From: a bacterium
GTDB taxonomy: Bacteria; Patescibacteriota; Saccharimonadia; Saccharimonadales; AWTP1-31
Length of the DNA: 35,728 nucleotides
Assembly: GCA_030426125.1 (NCBI GenBank)
Contig: JAUHZB010000008.1
Location: 1 to 35,728, forward strand
Direction of reading: 5' to 3'
In this document: piece by piece, positions 16,320 through 24,855 of the stretch
Layout of the letters: each line of letters begins with the position of its first letter
Numbering within the stretch: position 1 is the stretch's first letter
Notes under the pieces: generated by a model
Told to the model about the DNA's origin: nothing
The model's input: the letters and a program-made list of their open reading frames with translations, nothing else
The model's database searches: none
Made by a program: the position numbers and the translations under genes

Positions 16320-16331
16320 ATTGCCATTGTA
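16320..16331 (-). promoter_or_regulatory. -10 element directly before csoR
   Basis: Minus-strand TACAAT (plus ATTGTA 16326-16331) ends six bases before the csoR ATG. It overlaps the operator arm that begins at 16330, so bound repressor would block the polymerase. Confidence 0.5.
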
Positions 16332-16348
16332 TACCCCATGGGGGTATA
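16330..16348. promoter_or_regulatory. CsoR operator, 19-bp inverted repeat
   Basis: TATACCCC and GGGGTATA flank ATG, a perfect eight-base-arm inverted repeat of the kind known for CsoR (TACCCn..GGGGTA). It overlaps the csoR -10 and also contains a rightward TATAAT (16345-16350), so it could control both directions. The repressor gene lies 10 bases away. Confidence 0.85.
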
Positions 16349-16367
16349 ATGCAAATACTCGTATTGT

Positions 16368-16382
16368 ACCCATATGCTGGGT
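16368..16382. promoter_or_regulatory. Second, weaker CsoR-like inverted repeat
   Basis: ACCCA and TGGGT arms flank TATGC, 19 bases from the main operator. It may be a second site controlling the rightward gene at 16428. A half-site TATGGGGTA follows at about 16407-16415. Confidence 0.4.
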
Positions 16383-16427
16383 TTGGAAGATAGTAAATAA
16401 ATGAATATGGGGTAAAGTATAAGTGTA

Positions 16428-16805
16428 ATGAAAAAATTAATCCAAATAGTTAGCACTACTACGTCTGCGGTATTTATACTATTTGGATTAATTTTAGTAA
16501 ACCACGTTTCAGCGATGCCGAGTGATGTCCACGATCCGAATATGAAGGTGCACTCAGCAAGAGCAAACGGTGAAAGCAAATGTGTATCACAGTGCACTAA
16601 CTCTGCACCAGGCAAGAAACAGGATGAACTTAACCTAGAACAAGACAATGAAGATGACGATCACCCGATAACTCCCTACTACGCTGCATACCTAACACCA
16701 TCTTATGACTACAGCAGTAGACTAGCCTCTATTAAAAGCAAGCAATCACTTAGACCACCTCCAAAGGTACCAATATATATCTCACTCGGTGTATTCAGAG
16801 TTTAG
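16428..16805 (+). CDS. Small secreted CxxxC protein, paralogue of the gene at 19783
   Basis: 125 residues with a signal or anchor (5-29, ending VSA). KCVSQC (C52, C56) is followed by an acidic run (71-79, DNEDDDHP), then a Tyr/Pro-rich part. The same order (CxxxC, acidic DDxDP, Pro) occurs in the 19783 protein. Met/His at 30-42 (MPSDVHDPNMKVH) and the CsoR operator beside it point to copper binding outside the membrane; this is inference. No known family recognised. Confidence 0.6.
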   Translation: MKKLIQIVSTTTSAVFILFGLILVNHVSAMPSDVHDPNMKVHSARANGESKCVSQCTNSAPGKKQDELNLEQDNEDDDHPITPYYAAYLTPSYDYSSRLASIKSKQSLRPPPKVPIYISLGVFRV

Positions 16806-16856
16806 GATAGTACTCGCTCAAACGCAGTATAAATTATTCTAATCGGAGACAACATA

Positions 16857-17549
16857 GTGAAACAATCAAAAAGCAATTCTAAATCATTCCTTTCCGTCGC
16901 AGTAATTGCGGTGGTCGGAGTATTCGGTATCGGAGCTTATTTAGTTATAAGCAACTCGCAGGAAGTATCCGCTCCCCAGTCATCACAAACAACAAATATA
17001 AGTCCTGACGCAAACGCTGAAACTGTGGGAGCTGACCTCAACTCTGAAACTTACAAAATGTACGCTGAGCTAACTGGTGAGAGCTATGATCGAACATTTA
17101 TTGCCAATATGATCGAACATCATAAGGGTGCTGTAGATATGGCTGAGGTAGCAAAAACAAATGCTTCAAGACAAGAAATCAAAGATATGGCAGACGATAT
17201 CATTAATGCTCAAACAACTGAGATTAGTAACATGGAAAAGTGGCAGAAAGATTGGGGTTATCCTGCTAGTAGCGGCGAAGCCATGATGGATCACAGCGCC
17301 ATGGGCATGATGGTTGAAATGGACACTATGACAGAGAGCTTACGGAACCTAAAAGGTGATGCGTTCGATGAAATGTTCGTGGAGCAGATGATACTTCATC
17401 ACCAGTCAGCACTAGATATGGCCACACCTGGGCAGTCAAATGCATTACACCAAGAAGTAAAACAATTAACTTTAGCAATAGTAAATGCTCAGTCAAAAGA
17501 AATAGCTCAAATGAAACAATGGCAGGAAGCCTGGGGTTTTAACTCATAG
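16857..17549 (+). CDS. Secreted double DUF305 copper-binding-type protein
   Basis: 230 residues, N-terminal anchor at 11-31. Two DUF305 units: the first has MIEHHKGAVDMA (H88, H89, M95), the second MILHHQSALDMA (H181, H182), each followed by WGY or WGF ends. Between them lies MMDHSAMGMM, a Met-rich metal-binding stretch. DUF305 proteins such as CopM hold copper in the envelope. Start is GTG at 16857 with GGAG nine bases upstream; no better ATG in frame. It follows the small CxxxC gene by 51 bases, probably one operon. Confidence 0.85.
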   Translation: MKQSKSNSKSFLSVAVIAVVGVFGIGAYLVISNSQEVSAPQSSQTTNISPDANAETVGADLNSETYKMYAELTGESYDRTFIANMIEHHKGAVDMAEVAKTNASRQEIKDMADDIINAQTTEISNMEKWQKDWGYPASSGEAMMDHSAMGMMVEMDTMTESLRNLKGDAFDEMFVEQMILHHQSALDMATPGQSNALHQEVKQLTLAIVNAQSKEIAQMKQWQEAWGFNS

Positions 17550-17571
17550 AAAGACGAAGGGAGAATATTGA

Positions 17572-17727
17572 ATGAGTAATAAGCTATCTATTGGCATAAT
17601 TTCGGTATTGTTAATTGACGGGATGGGTTTTGTTATATTAGCAAAGGAACCACCAGCTGAACGCCCAGGTGTAGAGCAATTAAACATAAAGAATAGGTGG
17701 AAAAAACTTCAGATCGTTTCCTTATAA
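17572..17727 (+). CDS. Small membrane-anchored ORF, probably a truncated gene
   Basis: 51 residues from ATG 17572 with GGGAGA eight bases before it. A hydrophobic segment (5-24) is followed by KEPPAERPGVEQ and a basic end. It resembles the first part of a secreted protein (possibly DUF3105-type, low confidence) cut short after about 40 residues. It is 22 bases downstream of the DUF305 gene, in the same operon. Confidence 0.4.
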   Translation: MSNKLSIGIISVLLIDGMGFVILAKEPPAERPGVEQLNIKNRWKKLQIVSL

Positions 17728-17812
17728 AAACAAACCACAAATTTGAAATATATAATTGTATAAAACGACGAATATTGGCTACGTATGTATCTTGGGACGT
17801 ATAAAAATATCA

Positions 17813-18568
17813 CTAAAGTAAACTTAGCCAGTAGTCAGACCAGCGGTAAAATAACAGCATGATGATGAGAGCGTAAGTAGACGCAATAAGTTCATACTTG
17901 TAGCTAATAAATTTATTAAGACCCTTACCGAAATTTAAGTACTTATTCTCAACACAGAATGCAACCGTCAGCCAGAACATTGCAAATGTGACTAGCCAAA
18001 CGAGCATACAATAAAGGCAAAGCTTTCCGATATCAAATACACCTTGGTAGAAAAGCCAAGTACAAAACCCAGCACCAAACGAAATTCCGCCGAACAGAGT
18101 TCTCCACCATGCTTTCGTGAGCCTACGAGCGCCGGCGCCAATAGTCATAGCAGCTGTAAACACAGCCGTAAAACCAAAAATACCGATAAAGGAGTTAGGA
18201 AATCCAAATGCACTAGCTTGAGGGCTTGCAATGACTGGCGAGCAGGCCACGACCGGACTAAGGCTACAGCTTGCAACATACGACGGCTCTAAAAGTATCT
18301 CTATTTTTTCAATCGACAATATCAATGCTGCACTTATTCCAATAGCAGCTAATACAGCGAGCCATCGAGCAAGTACCACATCTGACTTTGATTTGTCGTC
18401 CCGATGCACTATGACCGTTAAGATTATTAGTCCAATTACTGCTAGATAAACATACTGCACTTTACCACGGAGTAGAAAGATCGATACAAACATATACAAA
18501 ATAGGTAAGATCCAGAAATATTGCTTTAATTTTGTTCGTAGAGAATAAACTACTTTTTTTAGTCCCAT
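17813..18568 (-). CDS. Vitamin K epoxide reductase (VKOR) family oxidase
   Basis: 251 residues. Two N-terminal membrane helices (about 17-55) precede the VKOR four-helix core. The loop Cys pair is C101 and C109 (SCSLSPVVACS) with the following FGFPNS; the redox centre is C184-L-Y-C187. The family passes electrons from DsbA-like proteins to quinone and so re-oxidises disulfide catalysts. A DsbA-like gene lies 1.6 kb away (20153). The start overlaps none but follows the carboxypeptidase-like stop directly (18569/18568), so the two are one operon. Confidence 0.9.
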   Translation of the reverse strand: MGLKKVVYSLRTKLKQYFWILPILYMFVSIFLLRGKVQYVYLAVIGLIILTVIVHRDDKSKSDVVLARWLAVLAAIGISAALILSIEKIEILLEPSYVASCSLSPVVACSPVIASPQASAFGFPNSFIGIFGFTAVFTAAMTIGAGARRLTKAWWRTLFGGISFGAGFCTWLFYQGVFDIGKLCLYCMLVWLVTFAMFWLTVAFCVENKYLNFGKGLNKFISYKYELIASTYALIIMLLFYRWSDYWLSLL

Positions 18569-19597
18569 TTATGGCATCTTTTCAATTGCAAGCTTATCAT
18601 GACCTTGATTACCCGTTTCAAGTATTCGGCGGACATCTTGACCTGCAACGTTAAGATTATTGGCTCCCAATACTACACTCACTGAAATCTCCTCGTTATC
18701 TGTACCTGCTTGACGAATAGTAGCACCTAGAAAACACTTTCCTGCTTCATCGGTATTGCCAACCTTAATACCAACAATGTCATCCTGATTAATAAAAGAA
18801 TTGTAGTTATAAATTGTGCCGGTTATCGGTATAGTAGCTTGTTTTTGAAGTACAATCTGTCGCAGTACAGGATTTTTCAGATATAAATAACCTAGTCGTG
18901 CCATCTCTGTCGGTGTGCTAACAGTATCAGGTGAAAAGCCGCTAGCATCAGCGACTGTAGTTTTACTAAAACCAAGCTCTTCAAGCATATGATTTGCTTT
19001 AATAGTATAGGCATCGATGGATCCAAATGCCCATATAGCTAGACTATCAGCAATATTATTGGACGAAGGCAGCATAATTGCCTGCAAAGCCTGATACTGA
19101 CTTATCTCTTGACCTAAAGCGATGGGCACAACTGTACCACTTTTGCGTACGTAATCCTCATATATTGCGATGTCTTTTTCTGTAATCTTGAAAAGAGGCC
19201 CTTGGTCACCTTTGGCTAATGGCATCTCTCGCATAATTGTTAGTGCTGTTATAACTTTTGCAAGACTTGCAATCGGTACAGGTTCAACACTAGAACCTTC
19301 AATTGAAGTAGCAACCAATGAATCTTTGGGCACGGCATAAGCTGCATTACCATAACTCGGCCATGAGATAGGGCTATCCAGCACAACTTGCTCTTTGGCT
19401 TCTACTTTAGTAGGCGTCACAGATCGAAATTCTTGTGCTGCTGGAACTGGAACCGGAGCTGATTCTTTATTTGGTAAGATCTGTGTAACAAATAATCCAA
19501 GCACTAAAAGCATTGTGCCTGAACTAGCTAAAGCAGTTTTGCTCCAACGCTTACTTCTTTGCTTCTTCCCATATACATAATAATAATGCTTTGCCAT
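18569..19597 (-). CDS. D-alanyl-D-alanine carboxypeptidase-like protein (peptidase S11)
   Basis: 342 residues, membrane anchor at 22-41 after a Tyr/Lys-rich start. S111-L-A-K114 gives SxxK, S178-S-N180 gives SxN, and the third motif is K280-V-G (usually KTG). The VADASGFSPDT and NTDEAGKCFLGA segments are typical of S11 carboxypeptidases. It would trim peptidoglycan stem peptides outside the membrane. The Val in the third motif may lower activity. Cotranscribed with VKOR, which would form disulfides in exported proteins. Confidence 0.85.
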   Translation of the reverse strand: MAKHYYYVYGKKQRSKRWSKTALASSGTMLLVLGLFVTQILPNKESAPVPVPAAQEFRSVTPTKVEAKEQVVLDSPISWPSYGNAAYAVPKDSLVATSIEGSSVEPVPIASLAKVITALTIMREMPLAKGDQGPLFKITEKDIAIYEDYVRKSGTVVPIALGQEISQYQALQAIMLPSSNNIADSLAIWAFGSIDAYTIKANHMLEELGFSKTTVADASGFSPDTVSTPTEMARLGYLYLKNPVLRQIVLQKQATIPITGTIYNYNSFINQDDIVGIKVGNTDEAGKCFLGATIRQAGTDNEEISVSVVLGANNLNVAGQDVRRILETGNQGHDKLAIEKMP

Positions 19598-19705
19598 AAA
19601 ACATTCATTATATTGTACTGACGATAGAAATCAACTAAAGATTAGTTCATATATGCCCGTGCACATACTAGATGTTAGCTTTATTTTCGAGTACACTAGT
19701 ACTTA

Positions 19706-19786
19706 ATGGAAAGTTCTGCCCTCACAACAAATGCAACCATCGCACGACTACCCGTTCAGGCTGATATCAGAAAAGGTAGAGTATGA
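19706..19786 (+). CDS. 26-residue upstream ORF coupled to the next gene
   Basis: ATG 19706 with TACACT ending eight bases before it (19692-19697) and a final TGA that overlaps the next start (ATGA at 19783-19786). The peptide starts MESSALTTNATIARLPVQ. It may be a leader peptide that opens translation of the next gene. No homology recognised. Confidence 0.35.
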   Translation: MESSALTTNATIARLPVQADIRKGRV

Positions 19787-20106
19787 GATGGGTCAAGATT
19801 TCACTTCTAGTGATGCTGTTCGGAGGAGTCCTCACAACATGCTCTCTTATAGGTTTTACAAGTCATCAAAGTAATCAGATCGGTACAGAGTGCGGTACGA
19901 ATTGTAGCCCGCACGCTCAAGGTAGCGCACAATCTCAATCAGAAAGAAATAACGAAGATGACATAGATCCAGTACCGCCCTCCTCCTCGCCTTGGCCGCT
20001 TCAAACAATGGCTCTTTCAGCGCTCTATCTCATACCTGTGGGTATGTTCTTGCGCTGGTACCCAAGAGATCGTTCGATGTTGCTGACGACACACCTTCTT
20101 TTTTGA
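19783..20106 (+). CDS. Small secreted CxxxC protein, paralogue of the gene at 16428
   Basis: 107 residues. Signal or anchor at 4-24, then ECGTNC (C37, C41), H44, an acidic run with NNEDDIDPVPP (57-66), a Trp/Pro stretch and a second membrane helix (74-90). The CxxxC-acidic-Pro order is shared with the 16428 protein, though sequence identity is low. Its neighbours DsbA and VKOR could oxidise the pair of Cys. Function unknown; metal binding is possible. Confidence 0.55.
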   Translation: MRWVKISLLVMLFGGVLTTCSLIGFTSHQSNQIGTECGTNCSPHAQGSAQSQSERNNEDDIDPVPPSSSPWPLQTMALSALYLIPVGMFLRWYPRDRSMLLTTHLLF

Positions 20107-20152
20107 TTTTCTATAGTTTCACCTATGGTCATTAAACAATTAAGGAGAAATT

Positions 20153-20911
20153 ATGGATAAACGTTTTTTTATTATACTAATAGTGATTATGGTAGGCTTT
20201 TTTAGCTTATTTATAATCAGTAAAGATAAAACTGATGATAGTACAACGGCAGCTACATCAGGCTCGAGCCACTACTATGGCAAAGAAGATAGTCCAGTTA
20301 CAATAACTGAGTTTGTAGATTTTCAATGTGAAGCTTGTTACGCATACTATCCGTATGTAAAACAAGTCAAGGAACAATATAAAGATCAGGTTAGATTCCA
20401 AGTTAGACACTTTCCAATATCTTCAGGGCACCAATTTGCAATGCAGGCGGCTCGCACTGCAGAAGCTGCGGGAAAACAGGGAAAATTTTGGGAGATGCAT
20501 GACAAGATATTTGAAGGCCAAAAGACCTGGGAAAGGTCTCAAGATCCAACGAGTATCTTTGACGGCTATGCACAGGAGATTGGACTTGATATGACACAAT
20601 TTAAGTCCGACTTTGCCAGCGAAGAGGTGAATGCAACAATAAACAAAGACTTACAAGACGTAAAAGAACTTGGTGGCACGGGAACACCGACCTTTGCAAT
20701 TAATGGCAAAAAGATTGAGAATCCTGGAGCGACAGTAGAAGAATTGTCAAAGATGATTGAAGATGCCCTTAAGGCAGAAGGAATTACCCCTAATCCAGCG
20801 CCGGCTCAGCCAGCAACAAACTCACAAACAGCGCCACCCACAGGTACTAGTGGCTTAGCCCCTGGTGAATCTCAAGAAGATCATGATAGAGAATCCCAGC
20901 AAAGTCAGTAA
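20153..20911 (+). CDS. DsbA-family thiol-disulfide oxidoreductase, membrane-anchored
   Basis: 252 residues, N-terminal membrane helix 5-22. The thioredoxin fold starts PVTITEFVDFQCEAC with active site C59-E-A-C62; the cis-Pro loop is GTGTPTF (T178, P179). The C-terminal 45 residues are Pro/Gln/Ser-rich and disordered. It would insert disulfides in secreted proteins and be re-oxidised by VKOR. Start ATG 20153 has AAGGAG RBS six bases upstream. The next gene follows within about 30 bases. Confidence 0.9.
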   Translation: MDKRFFIILIVIMVGFFSLFIISKDKTDDSTTAATSGSSHYYGKEDSPVTITEFVDFQCEACYAYYPYVKQVKEQYKDQVRFQVRHFPISSGHQFAMQAARTAEAAGKQGKFWEMHDKIFEGQKTWERSQDPTSIFDGYAQEIGLDMTQFKSDFASEEVNATINKDLQDVKELGGTGTPTFAINGKKIENPGATVEELSKMIEDALKAEGITPNPAPAQPATNSQTAPPTGTSGLAPGESQEDHDRESQQSQ

Positions 20912-20941
20912 AAACTTAAGTTGTATAAAAGGTGTGGTAAA

Positions 20942-22060
20942 ATGAGTTTGTTAATGCAAAAACAAAAATACAAAAATTTCAGGTCTCGCTTAAGTATTGC
21001 GCTAACAGTAGCGTTATTTGGGTTTACTTTGGTCAGTAGTCCTATTGTGTTGGCAGACCGATTTGACGAAAAGATTAATGATCTTCGGCAACAGAATAGT
21101 CAAAATCAACAGGCAGATAGTCTGCTTGAATATGAGGAACAAGATATTCAGGCAGTTATCGACCGACTTCAAGGTGATATTACAGCTGCTGAAAGACAAA
21201 TAGCTATCACCAGTACTAAACGGACTGAAACTAAAACTAAGATTAAGACCGCCGAGGATGAACTCGTTCAACAAAAAGCTCTAATGGGTAAAAATATCCG
21301 AGCTATGTATGTTGAAGGAGATATATCGACAGTTGAGATGTTAGCATCAAGTAAAAATCTGAGTGATTTCATCGACAAAGAGCAGTATCGTAATAGTTTA
21401 CAAGATAAAATTACGGATACACTGAAGGAGATAACTGCATTAAAAGAGCAACTAGAGTCTGAAAAGAAAACCCTAGACAAATTGATCACTGATCAGCAAA
21501 ATATCCAAAAACAACTCGATGGTCAGCGTTCAGAACAGAAACGCCTACTTAACTTAAACCAGGATCAACAGGCCAGTTACGAACAAACTATTGTTGCCAA
21601 CAACAGCAAAATAGCTGAGCTTCGTCGGCAACAAATTAGTGAGAATGCTCGTTTCACAAGCGGAACTAAAACTAACGTTCCAGATTCAACAGGATACCCC
21701 TGGTCAAATGCGCCATTTCCAAATAGTATTTCCGATTCTTGGGGTATGTACCAGCGGCAATGTGTTAGCTATACCGCTTGGAAGGTCTGGAAGAGTGGCC
21801 GTCACATGCCATATTGGGGTGGACGAGGTAACGCTAAACAATGGGACGATAACGCTCGTGCTGCAGGTATACCAGTTGACAACAAACCAAAAGTTGGTGA
21901 TGTGGCAGTAAGTAACAGTGGATACTACGGACATACTATGTACGTCGAAGCTGTATACGACGATGGCACAATTTATATTAGTCAATACAATGCTAGTTGG
22001 GATGGTAGATATTCAGAGGCAAGAATTCCAATAGGTAATTTAGTGTTTATTCATTTTTAG
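20942..22060 (+). CDS. Secreted CHAP-domain peptidoglycan hydrolase with coiled coil
   Basis: 372 residues from ATG 20942; a TTG at 20921 in the same frame would add seven residues but GGTG before the ATG fits better. Signal peptide ends near LADRF. A long coiled coil (roughly 45-225) as in PcsB/CwlO-type hydrolases precedes a CHAP domain with QCVSYTAW (catalytic Cys) and YYGHTMYVE (His). It would cleave cross-linked stem peptides during division or prey attachment. The same operon holds DsbA. Confidence 0.85.
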   Translation: MSLLMQKQKYKNFRSRLSIALTVALFGFTLVSSPIVLADRFDEKINDLRQQNSQNQQADSLLEYEEQDIQAVIDRLQGDITAAERQIAITSTKRTETKTKIKTAEDELVQQKALMGKNIRAMYVEGDISTVEMLASSKNLSDFIDKEQYRNSLQDKITDTLKEITALKEQLESEKKTLDKLITDQQNIQKQLDGQRSEQKRLLNLNQDQQASYEQTIVANNSKIAELRRQQISENARFTSGTKTNVPDSTGYPWSNAPFPNSISDSWGMYQRQCVSYTAWKVWKSGRHMPYWGGRGNAKQWDDNARAAGIPVDNKPKVGDVAVSNSGYYGHTMYVEAVYDDGTIYISQYNASWDGRYSEARIPIGNLVFIHF

Positions 22061-22107
22061 GTAACTTAAGCTAGGACAGTAATGATCAATAAACAGAGGC
22101 TAATATA

Positions 22108-22998
22108 GTGTCACATCAGCAATCGGAGGGGGCCAAAGATAGCGGTCTCAAGATTGGTATATTTTTAAACGGTGCGTATGCAATCGTTGGATTTGTGCTT
22201 GGCATAATTACCGGTTCCCTCGCACTTATAGCAGATGCAACTCATAATTTAACTGATAATTTTACACTAGGTGTTTCATTTGCTGCCAACCGGATTGCCC
22301 GTCGTGATGCTAATGATAGCAAATCCTTCGGTTATGGACGAGCTACAATTCTAGCGGCACTGCTTAACGCCAGTTTCATGATTGCTATAGCAATTTTTGT
22401 TGCTTATGAAGCGGTTGATCGATTGCGCAATCCGGTATCTATAGAAGGTGGGGTTGTTGCCGCTGTGGCTTTCATTGGTATCATTGTAAATTCATTTATC
22501 GCCTACAAGCTATCGAGAAACCGAAACGATCTGAATATGCGTAGTGCCTTCGTTGATCAAGCATTCGATGCCATTTCGTCACTGGGCACAATGATTGCCG
22601 GATTAATAATGCTATTCACTGATATTCAATACATCGACACTATTGTCGCCCTTTTAATTGTAGGATTACTCCTGTACAACACGGTAAAGATACTTGGAGA
22701 AGCTGTTCATATATTATTTGAAGGGACGCCTAAAGATACGGACGTCGCCACTATTATTCAGACTATATCAAATATGCCGAATATCAAGGATGTTGATGAT
22801 ATGCATATCTGGGCTATACGTTCTGGCTATAACGCCCTAAGTTGCCATATAGTCATCGACGAAAAGGACCTACAAGACAGCCGAAAGATTGTAGAGAGGA
22901 TAAAATCTACCCTTCAATCAAGTTATAATATTCAACATTCTACGATTGAAGTCGAACCAGAAAGCAGCCGTAAGTACACAACCCACGAACATCATTAA
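22108..22998 (+). CDS. CDF-family cation efflux transporter
   Basis: 296 residues, six membrane helices, cytoplasmic C-terminal domain (about 205-290). Helix 2 carries H46-x3-D50 (ADATHNLTD); helix 5 carries D150-x3-D154 (FVDQAFDA), where zinc CDFs usually have His first. This change may alter which metal is moved. C-terminal HIW...GYNALSCHIVI fits the regulatory fold. Start GTG with AGAGG upstream. It exports divalent cations using the proton gradient and lies just downstream of the CHAP gene. Confidence 0.88.
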   Translation: MSHQQSEGAKDSGLKIGIFLNGAYAIVGFVLGIITGSLALIADATHNLTDNFTLGVSFAANRIARRDANDSKSFGYGRATILAALLNASFMIAIAIFVAYEAVDRLRNPVSIEGGVVAAVAFIGIIVNSFIAYKLSRNRNDLNMRSAFVDQAFDAISSLGTMIAGLIMLFTDIQYIDTIVALLIVGLLLYNTVKILGEAVHILFEGTPKDTDVATIIQTISNMPNIKDVDDMHIWAIRSGYNALSCHIVIDEKDLQDSRKIVERIKSTLQSSYNIQHSTIEVEPESSRKYTTHEHH

Positions 22999-23063
22999 TC
23001 GGCAGGCCAAAAAACAATATACTAACACGAATGCGTTCTTTGGTAGTAGCTTTTCAGCTGTAT

Positions 23064-24389
23064 TTATCCTTTTTGTTTACTACGTAGGTAAAACCGTTCA
23101 AAACCAAGTATTGCTACTAACCCTACAATTGCGGAGTAGATAATGAATGGGTCGCTGCTGGCCTTCATGATCAGAAAAGCGCCTAGTACAATAACGTCCA
23201 ATACAATTGCTGTAATGATAATATAACGATTAGCTTTCACTTTATCCTTTAGCTTATGGATTAGTCCCCAGTGCACCATAATATCCATAATAAGGTAAAA
23301 TATAGCACCAAGTGATGCAATACGACTAAGGTCAAAAAAGATTGTTAAAAAGATAGCTATTGTGAGGGTATAGATAAGTGTATGAGTTTGAATATCTCCT
23401 GGTAGATGAAAATGACGATGTGGTACGAGTTTCATTTCTGTTAACATTGCAAGCATCCTTGAAACTGCAAACGAGCTGGCTATGACACTGGATATTGTAG
23501 CTACGACTGCTAACATAACTGTGAACCACAAACCAAAGTTTCCAAATGCTGGGCGAGCAGCTTCGGCAAGGGCAAAGTTTTTGGACTGGATAATTTCAGG
23601 TAGTGGCAAGTTACCAGCAACCGCTAATGCTACTAGGAAGTAAACCACTACGCAAATGGCGAGAGAGAATATAATCGCTCTACCAACATTCTTATGTGGT
23701 TGTTTGATTTCTGACCCACTATTGGTGATAGTAGTGAACCCTTTATATGCCAGTATCGCCAAGGCCACTGCAGCCACAGTACCAGTTAAGCCATACTCCA
23801 CTCCTCCAGTATCTGCCGAAAAGCTCTCCAGAGAAAACCCAGACAACCATAACCCTGCCAGCGCAAAAACCGCAATACCACCAATTTTAAAGACTGAGAA
23901 CAATAAAGAAACTTTACTTACTGCTTTGTTGCCTAAGATGTTAATAATAAAGGCAAAAATTAACAATCCAACCCCCAAAAGAGATACCAACCAACCAGAT
24001 TTAGCGGCATCGAATAACTGCAGCACATATGTTCCGAAAGTTCTAGCCACAAGACTTTCATTAATTACCATTGAGAAATACATGAGTAATGCTCCTACGG
24101 CAGTTATGGCGCCCATCCCGTAAGCTTCTTTTAGGAACATAGCGATACCGCCAGCGCTTGGGAAGGTATTAGATAGCCGAACATAAGAATAGGCGCTAAA
24201 TGCGGTCACAATTGCACCAACAATGAATATTAAGGGGAATAGCGGTCCAGCTAATTCAGCGATCTGGCCAGTTAGGGCAAATATACCAGCTCCAATAATA
24301 ACGGCCGTACCCATTGAAATAGCACCAGCTAGAGATAAACTGTTCTTTTTATACCGGGCTGATTTATTAATGCTTGATTTAGTCGCCAT
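23064..24389 (-). CDS. APC-family amino acid permease
   Basis: 441 residues, 11-12 membrane helices. Helix 1 contains AVIIGAGIFALTG, the unwound substrate-binding motif (G[ST]IIGaGIF) of APC transporters; SAGGIAMFLKEAYG follows in helix 2-3 and AYKGFTTITNSGSEIKQPHKN in the helix 6-7 loop. It imports amino acids or polyamines, a sensible need for an auxotrophic CPR cell. The gene converges on the CDF transporter. Substrate not readable. Confidence 0.87.
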   Translation of the reverse strand: MATKSSINKSARYKKNSLSLAGAISMGTAVIIGAGIFALTGQIAELAGPLFPLIFIVGAIVTAFSAYSYVRLSNTFPSAGGIAMFLKEAYGMGAITAVGALLMYFSMVINESLVARTFGTYVLQLFDAAKSGWLVSLLGVGLLIFAFIINILGNKAVSKVSLLFSVFKIGGIAVFALAGLWLSGFSLESFSADTGGVEYGLTGTVAAVALAILAYKGFTTITNSGSEIKQPHKNVGRAIIFSLAICVVVYFLVALAVAGNLPLPEIIQSKNFALAEAARPAFGNFGLWFTVMLAVVATISSVIASSFAVSRMLAMLTEMKLVPHRHFHLPGDIQTHTLIYTLTIAIFLTIFFDLSRIASLGAIFYLIMDIMVHWGLIHKLKDKVKANRYIIITAIVLDVIVLGAFLIMKASSDPFIIYSAIVGLVAILGFERFYLRSKQKG

Positions 24390-24460
24390 AAGATTGTGTT
24401 TATCATTATCTTTGTACTTTTATTATATACAAAAACTATACTTAAACCATTCCACTCTTA

Positions 24461-24841
24461 TTAAGCTACGAGTTGTAGGATCCCAATAACTATTGAGACT
24501 ACGAGCGCAAACAGTGTAATGTAAATTGCATGGCGTGCTTGCCGTTTGGCGCTCTCTGCATTTTTTCTTGATTCAACAAGTTCCACATATTCAAGATAGC
24601 GGAAATAGGCATCTGTTAGCATAAAGTAATTGCCCGTATAGTCCTTGCTAAACCCTACATTAGCCCTATTTGAGTCTACAAAAACCTGATTAAAGGTTCT
24701 ATCAATGCTAGCAATGAGAGATTGATTATTTATATCAAGCCCCTTTGATTTTAATTTATCAATGACTGCTTGATAAGAAATTCCGTTTTCAAGATTGTCG
24801 TATGCTAACTTATGTATCAATAAAATGTAGTCAATATTCAT
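24461..24841 (-). CDS. Unknown protein with C-terminal membrane helix
   Basis: 126 residues. The N-terminal ~85 residues look like a small helical or winged-helix-like domain (IDKLKSKGLDINNQ, FSKDYTGNYFMLT) and a membrane anchor lies at 105-125. No family recognised. It starts just 14 bases after the Fic gene's stop on the same strand, so they may form an operon; a Fic partner (antitoxin or target) is conceivable but unsupported. Confidence 0.5.
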   Translation of the reverse strand: MNIDYILLIHKLAYDNLENGISYQAVIDKLKSKGLDINNQSLIASIDRTFNQVFVDSNRANVGFSKDYTGNYFMLTDAYFRYLEYVELVESRKNAESAKRQARHAIYITLFALVVSIVIGILQLVA

Positions 24842-24855
24842 CGCATATTACTCGA

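Noticed and set aside
16320-16373. Longer csoR start at 16373
   Set aside because: The extra 18 residues are unlike the family and would place the operator inside the gene.
23656-24123. 155-codon plus-strand ORF
   Set aside because: Antisense to the APC permease helices; no independent support.
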